Part shown: positions 13,377-16,280 of the stretch, in pieces | Numbering within the stretch: the first letter of the stretch is position 1 | How the letters are laid out: each line of letters begins with the position of its first letter | Source of the DNA: JAFLCA01 sp041907145 | GTDB taxonomy: Bacteria > Bdellovibrionota_C > UBA2361 > JAFLCA01 | Reading direction: 5' to 3' | Length of the DNA: 16,280 bases | NCBI GenBank assembly: GCA_041907145.1 | Contig: JAYRHW010000025.1 | Span: 1-16,280, forward strand | Made by a program: the position numbers and the translations under genes | Notes under the pieces: generated by a model | What the model saw: the letters and a program-made list of their open reading frames with translations, nothing else | What the model was told of the DNA's origin: nothing | The model's database searches: none

Positions 13377-15131
13377 TTACTCCCTTACCTCGAGATGCGC
13401 GCCTATGTAACAGGTGCACAAGGCAAAAAGCGAAACAAATCCGATGTAGAGGGGCACGAGCTCGGGAAATGCTTGTACCAGGGCTCCGCTCTCCCCTGGC
13501 CAGTCAAGAAGCGGCATTGCCATCAGCAGGCAGGCAGAGAAAATTACAAAGCACCACACCGGTTGTTCGGCTCTCACCCATGCCCCTCCCGGAATTACCA
13601 TCAGCACCCGCCGCAGCAATCGAACCGAGAGCAAGTTGGGGTACGAAGAGAGTGGAACCGTACGGCTCTTCCTTCGACGAGCGAAAAAGAATGCGAGAAG
13701 TATAACACAGCCGCTTGCAAAAATCAGCGGCGGAGCCATGCCCGGCATCATCACAGAGGCCAAGGAATTATACTGTTTACGAATGCTCGCCGTCGGCTGT
13801 AATGCACTCTTCATTACTCGATAGAATGGCAATTGAATTTCAGCTACTGCAAGTCGTGCCTGGGCTCCGAGGAGCTGCTCACGCTCCTCCAACGCTCGTG
13901 TGAGTTCCTTGTCCTTTTGAATTGCACGCGTCAGCATAGAACGGGCCGCGGCAGTGTCCATCAGTTCGAATTTGGTCTTGGAATAATTGAAGTAAAATTC
14001 AGCGCTCGATAGCCCACGCTCCTCAGCTTGCTTGAAAAGCTGATCACTCTTCTCGAATTTTCCATTCAGATACGCGGTTACAGCTCGCTGAGCTGCCGTC
14101 CAAGGTTGATTGCCGAGCAGAGCCTCCGCATGAAGAAACGCATCGTCAGCCTTCGCATATTCGCCGTGCCGGCGAAGAACCTGCCCGAGGGCAAAGAATA
14201 GCGGTCCGTCGTTGGTGCGCTCGAGCGACAAAGCTTCCAATCTCGCCTTGTCCGTTGAGCTAAATACACCGGAAGCAACATCAAGCATTGCTTGAACGCC
14301 TGGATGTTCGAGCCAATTGCGCACGCTTTCGCGAATCGGTATCAATGTTCCCCAAAGCGCTAGGAGTGTTCCCGCAGCGAAACCAAGCCAACGCTGCTGT
14401 GGAAGCAATGCATAGAGCAAAATAGCCCACGCGAATAGCGTCCACAGCGGCCCGAAATACAGTGGGCCGGCCAATAGGGCTGCTAGAATGAATGGTGTGA
14501 CCAGTCCTCTGATGCCGGGCGGCAGAGTGCGCGACAAGCCGCGGTGTAAAGACTCCGCCTTAAGAGCAAAGGTGAGCATCATTGCGAGCAGCACCCCGAT
14601 GGTGCACGCCAACAGTACGGGGTAGATGCAGTGCTTGAGCACACGCAAGACGACGTTGGGATGCCGCCAGAACTGCTGCACAATTTTCATGATTTGGCCG
14701 GCGGTGGACGCTGTGTTGGTCTGCCGCACCAGCGTCAGTGAAAGCGCGAGTATCATGGGAGAACGCGGAGAAAGCTGTAATGTCTTTCTTGCATAGAAGG
14801 CAGCAGTCTCGCGGTCGCCCTTACGTAGGGCATTTTGTCCCTGGCGAATCATGACAAGCGCGTACGAGTCGAGTGCACTGACGTCAGCTTGAAGTTTCAG
14901 CTGCTCGAGATCTGCGACGAGCCTATTGACGGTTTTGAGATCTCCGGCTTCAATCGCATCTTGAGTCTGTGCCCAAGTTTCCACGATGACCGCAGGTAAA
15001 CTTGGTGCCTGATCGGGCTCCATCACTGCCGCTGCCTGAGATTCTGGTTGAGCGAGGGGTTCGGATTCAGCTAGCCCCATGCTTGGAATGAGGAGAATGG
15101 TTACGACGACGATTTTAGAAATGAACGTCAT
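13377..15131 (-). CDS. TPR-containing multi-pass membrane protein
   Basis: A 584-aa protein of unknown function. It has a signal peptide (hydrophobic 5-19, cleavage near LA-ES at 21-22), then helical repeats of TPR type around 78-122 (ALRKGDRETAAFYARKTLQLSP is a typical TPR). A membrane block follows (about 168-190, 207-228, 231-262), a second TPR region (about 305-410; FALGQVLRRHGEYAKADDAFLHAEALLG), and three C-terminal membrane helices (464-484, 525-543, 558-578). TPRs on both sides of membrane segments suggest a scaffold. It probably forms an operon with the PATAN gene 8 nt downstream. No clear Shine-Dalgarno precedes the ATG. Confidence 0.85.
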   Translation of the reverse strand: MTFISKIVVVTILLIPSMGLAESEPLAQPESQAAAVMEPDQAPSLPAVIVETWAQTQDAIEAGDLKTVNRLVADLEQLKLQADVSALDSYALVMIRQGQNALRKGDRETAAFYARKTLQLSPRSPMILALSLTLVRQTNTASTAGQIMKIVQQFWRHPNVVLRVLKHCIYPVLLACTIGVLLAMMLTFALKAESLHRGLSRTLPPGIRGLVTPFILAALLAGPLYFGPLWTLFAWAILLYALLPQQRWLGFAAGTLLALWGTLIPIRESVRNWLEHPGVQAMLDVASGVFSSTDKARLEALSLERTNDGPLFFALGQVLRRHGEYAKADDAFLHAEALLGNQPWTAAQRAVTAYLNGKFEKSDQLFKQAEERGLSSAEFYFNYSKTKFELMDTAAARSMLTRAIQKDKELTRALEEREQLLGAQARLAVAEIQLPFYRVMKSALQPTASIRKQYNSLASVMMPGMAPPLIFASGCVILLAFFFARRRKSRTVPLSSYPNLLSVRLLRRVLMVIPGGAWVRAEQPVWCFVIFSACLLMAMPLLDWPGESGALVQAFPELVPLYIGFVSLFALCTCYIGAHLEVRE

Positions 15132-15167
15132 AGGTTAATGGGAGTTTCCAGACCTGCCTAAAAGATA

Positions 15168-15221
15168 CCCAGAGCTACAGGCCTAAAGTCGGAAGAAAGG
15201 TGCCCAGTATTTAGCTCTGGG
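15168..15221 (-). promoter_or_regulatory. Perfect 10-bp inverted repeat in the leader of the TPR gene
   Basis: CCCAGAGCTA (15168-15177) and TAGCTCTGGG (15212-15221) are exact complements, separated by 34 nt, lying 37-90 nt before the reverse-strand start at 15131. On the reverse transcript the stem is followed by TATCTTTT, so it could act as a weak terminator or attenuator. It could also be an operator. An insertion-sequence origin is possible but it does not match the visible IS ends. Confidence 0.4.
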
Positions 15222-15289
15222 AATCAAATTTTTGCGTAGTAAGGGCTTACCCACCGATCAAATATCAAGCAATTTCAGCTACTTAAAAT

Positions 15290-15321
15290 GGGACAGTCCC
15301 AATTAATAAACGGGACTGTCC
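15290..15321. repeat. Hairpin at the left IS end
   Basis: GGACAGTCCC (15291-15300) pairs fully with GGGACTGTCC (15312-15321) around an 11-nt AT-rich loop. No T run follows, so a simple intrinsic terminator is unlikely. It may hinder transcription entering the transposase or be part of the IS end. Confidence 0.6.
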
Positions 15322-15336
15322 TGCTCTGTAGAAAAG
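15319..15336 (+). repeat. Left terminal inverted repeat of the IS (inner part)
   Basis: Eighteen bases matching the reverse complement of 16263-16280 with one difference (C against T at position 8). The outer part probably extends left into GGGACTG. Confidence 0.85.
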
Positions 15337-15376
15337 GGAGTATCTAAAGGGGCGAAAATGTTGCATATACTGAAGA

Positions 15377-15745
15377 GTGGGTTCCTACACGAAATCACCG
15401 AAGGAAGTACTGAGAACAGCGCTTAAGGTTGGCGAAGAGACGTTTTCGCCCTATGCGCACGAATACAGCCCCCGAACCTATACGCAGCCGCAATTATTTG
15501 CGTGCTTGGTGCTCAAAGTATTTCTAAATCTCGATTACCGCCGGTTGCATGGACTGCTTGAAGACTGCCCGTCGCTGCTAGAAGCGATTGGTATGGATAG
15601 GGTCCCGCACTTTACCACCTTCCAGAAGGCGTCGCAGCGGCTGATTAAGCTGCCACGAGTGAAGAAATGTCTCGAAGAAACGGTCAAGTCCGTAGGGAAA
15701 AAAAAAGAAAGTTCGGCTTGGCAGTATCGATTCGACCGGATTTGA
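15377..15745 (+). CDS. Transposase, N-terminal part (orfA)
   Basis: A 122-codon frame starting at GTG (15377); the only upstream ATG is in another frame, and TGA lies two codons before. It encodes the helical N-terminal part of a DDE transposase (TYTQPQLFACLVLKVFLNLDYRRLHGLLED, then VPHFTTFQKASQRL). It runs through GKKK into the run of nine A at 15698-15706, then meets a TGA at 15743-15745. The catalytic residues are not in this frame. They continue in the +1 frame (orfB), so the full enzyme requires a shift at the A run or the gene is broken. IS4/IS5-superfamily, judged from orfB. Confidence 0.85.
   Translation: MGSYTKSPKEVLRTALKVGEETFSPYAHEYSPRTYTQPQLFACLVLKVFLNLDYRRLHGLLEDCPSLLEAIGMDRVPHFTTFQKASQRLIKLPRVKKCLEETVKSVGKKKESSAWQYRFDRI
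15698..15706 (+). other. Run of nine A at the transposase frame change
   Basis: A homopolymer between TAG (+1 frame, 15693-15695) and TGA (frame 0, 15743-15745). Loss of one A in the mRNA, or a +1/-2 ribosomal shift here, joins both halves into one transposase. The common -1 shift on such runs would instead enter the wrong frame. Confidence 0.7.
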
Positions 15746-16280
15746 AGCACGCCACGTTAGCCAATACTTTCTTCAACGAACAGAGCGAAATAAGGCTATT
15801 TTCGCACGATTTCACCCGAAAATGGTGGTTGTTTGCGACTGCGATTCTCATTTAATAGTCGGAATCCATGCCACAAGAGGTCCAAAGCCTGACAATCGCC
15901 AGCTTAAGCCGGCACTCAAAAACACGATCGTGAAGATAGAAAAGCTACTCGGTGATGCTGGATTTGACGGAGAGCTCAACCACAACTTCTGCCGAAGGGA
16001 AAAGAAAATTCGCTCTTTCTTTCCCCCGACTATCGGAAGACCTACTTCAAAACCCCCATCCGGCTACTGGAGACGCAAAATGAAAACTTACTTTCAAGAC
16101 CCAGAAAGGCACAGCTACGGACAACGCTGGCAGGTCGAAACAGCCTTCAGCATGATAAAGCGTTGCTTCACCTCAGCTCTGAGCGCTCGTTCGCACTTCG
16201 GACGCATGCGACAGCTCTTTCTCTTGGCTGTAACCCACAATATAGCTATCCTCTGGCTAAAGCTTTTCTACAAAGCAGGA
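15699..16280 (+). CDS. Transposase, catalytic part in the +1 frame (orfB), open to the edge
   Basis: The 194 codons are free of stops from the A run to the edge. The DDE residues are in place: GSIDSTGF (first D, codon 15729-15731), GDAGFDGE (second D region), and YGQRWQVETAFSMIK, which fits the Y-2-R-3-E-6-K signature of IS4-type transposases. A TAG at 15693-15695 in this frame lies directly before the A run, so orfB cannot be read further upstream, and no start codon with a binding site precedes the first aspartate. The shift must lie between 15696 and 15745, where the A9 run is the obvious site. The C-terminal codons overlap the right inverted repeat. Confidence 0.85.
16263..16280 (-). repeat. 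Right terminal inverted repeat of the IS (inner part)
   Basis: Complement of 15319-15336 with one mismatch, ending exactly at the window edge; the outer bases are not visible. The transposase frame reads through it. Confidence 0.85.

Larger units (their letters stand above)
15290..16280 (+). mobile_element. IS4/IS5-superfamily insertion sequence (right end just outside the window)
   Basis: A transposase region flanked by inverted repeats. The left repeat TCCTGCTCTGTAGAAAAG (15319-15336) matches the complement of 16263-16280 at 17 of 18 positions. The repeat is cut at the right edge, so the outer end and any target duplication are not visible. The left outer part contains GGGACAGTCCC (15290-15300) and GGGACTGTCC (15312-15321), themselves complementary, so the real end is at 15290 or 15312. 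The element is about 1 kb. It sits upstream of the TPR gene and does not interrupt a gene visible here. Confidence 0.85.

Noticed and set aside
15667..15855. Third-frame ORF across the A run of the transposase
   Set aside because: This is the -1 frame and contains none of the DDE residues; the catalytic frame is +1.
1..16280. CRISPR array, rRNA, prophage or toxin-antitoxin system
   Set aside because: No regularly spaced repeats, no rRNA signatures, no phage genes and no recognisable toxin-antitoxin pair were seen.

Overview
The window looks like a chromosomal segment of a Gram-negative bacterium, most likely from a deltaproteobacterial-grade lineage (inference, not proven). The reasons are exported and membrane proteins with signal peptides, a PATAN/DUF4388-like protein, two copies of a small 'F-SF-x-x-V/I-CEAL-G/D-I/L-D' protein family that I associate with Deltaproteobacteria, and an RfbA nucleotide-sugar enzyme. 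Most of it is ordinary housekeeping DNA with a few unusual genes, and an insertion sequence closes the right edge.

Layout. 1-592 (-): 5' part of a SufS-type cysteine desulfurase running off the left edge. 689-844 (-): a doubtful 51-aa membrane ORF. 843-1805 (+): an unrecognised protein with one membrane anchor and a coiled coil. 1806-2416: no convincing gene, but a near-consensus sigma-70 promoter followed by a dense set of stem-loops, including a pairing of the predicted RNA 5' end with a segment about 220 nt downstream. I read this as a structured non-coding RNA or a very long leader of the small gene at 2417-2704, which ends in a strong intrinsic terminator. 2999-3265 (+): a small protein resembling the N-terminal domain of DnaA. 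3412-5411 (+): thrS (lacking the TGS domain) and yacG. 5539-5895 (-): a paralogue of the 2417 protein, with its own terminator. 6082-8463 (-): rpmG (L33) followed by a P1B-ATPase-like protein that has lost nearly all catalytic motifs. 8669-12319 (+): rfbA, tyrS, a DUF1285-like protein, a KOW-Smr protein resembling the C-terminal third of MutS2, and an exported protein of unknown function. 12316-15131 (-): a TPR membrane protein followed by a PATAN-domain protein with a C-terminal membrane anchor. 15290-16280: an IS4/IS5-superfamily insertion sequence with both inverted repeats partly visible and its transposase split at a run of nine A.

How the genes relate. The translation genes (thrS, rpmG, tyrS) and yacG are conventional. 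The adjacent spacing of rfbA-tyrS-DUF1285-like-Smr suggests co-transcription but not a shared pathway. The TPR and PATAN genes are 8 nt apart and both membrane-bound, so they may act together at the envelope. The observations most worth following are the apparently dead P-type ATPase, the structured transcript upstream of the 2417 gene, and the A9 recoding site in the transposase.
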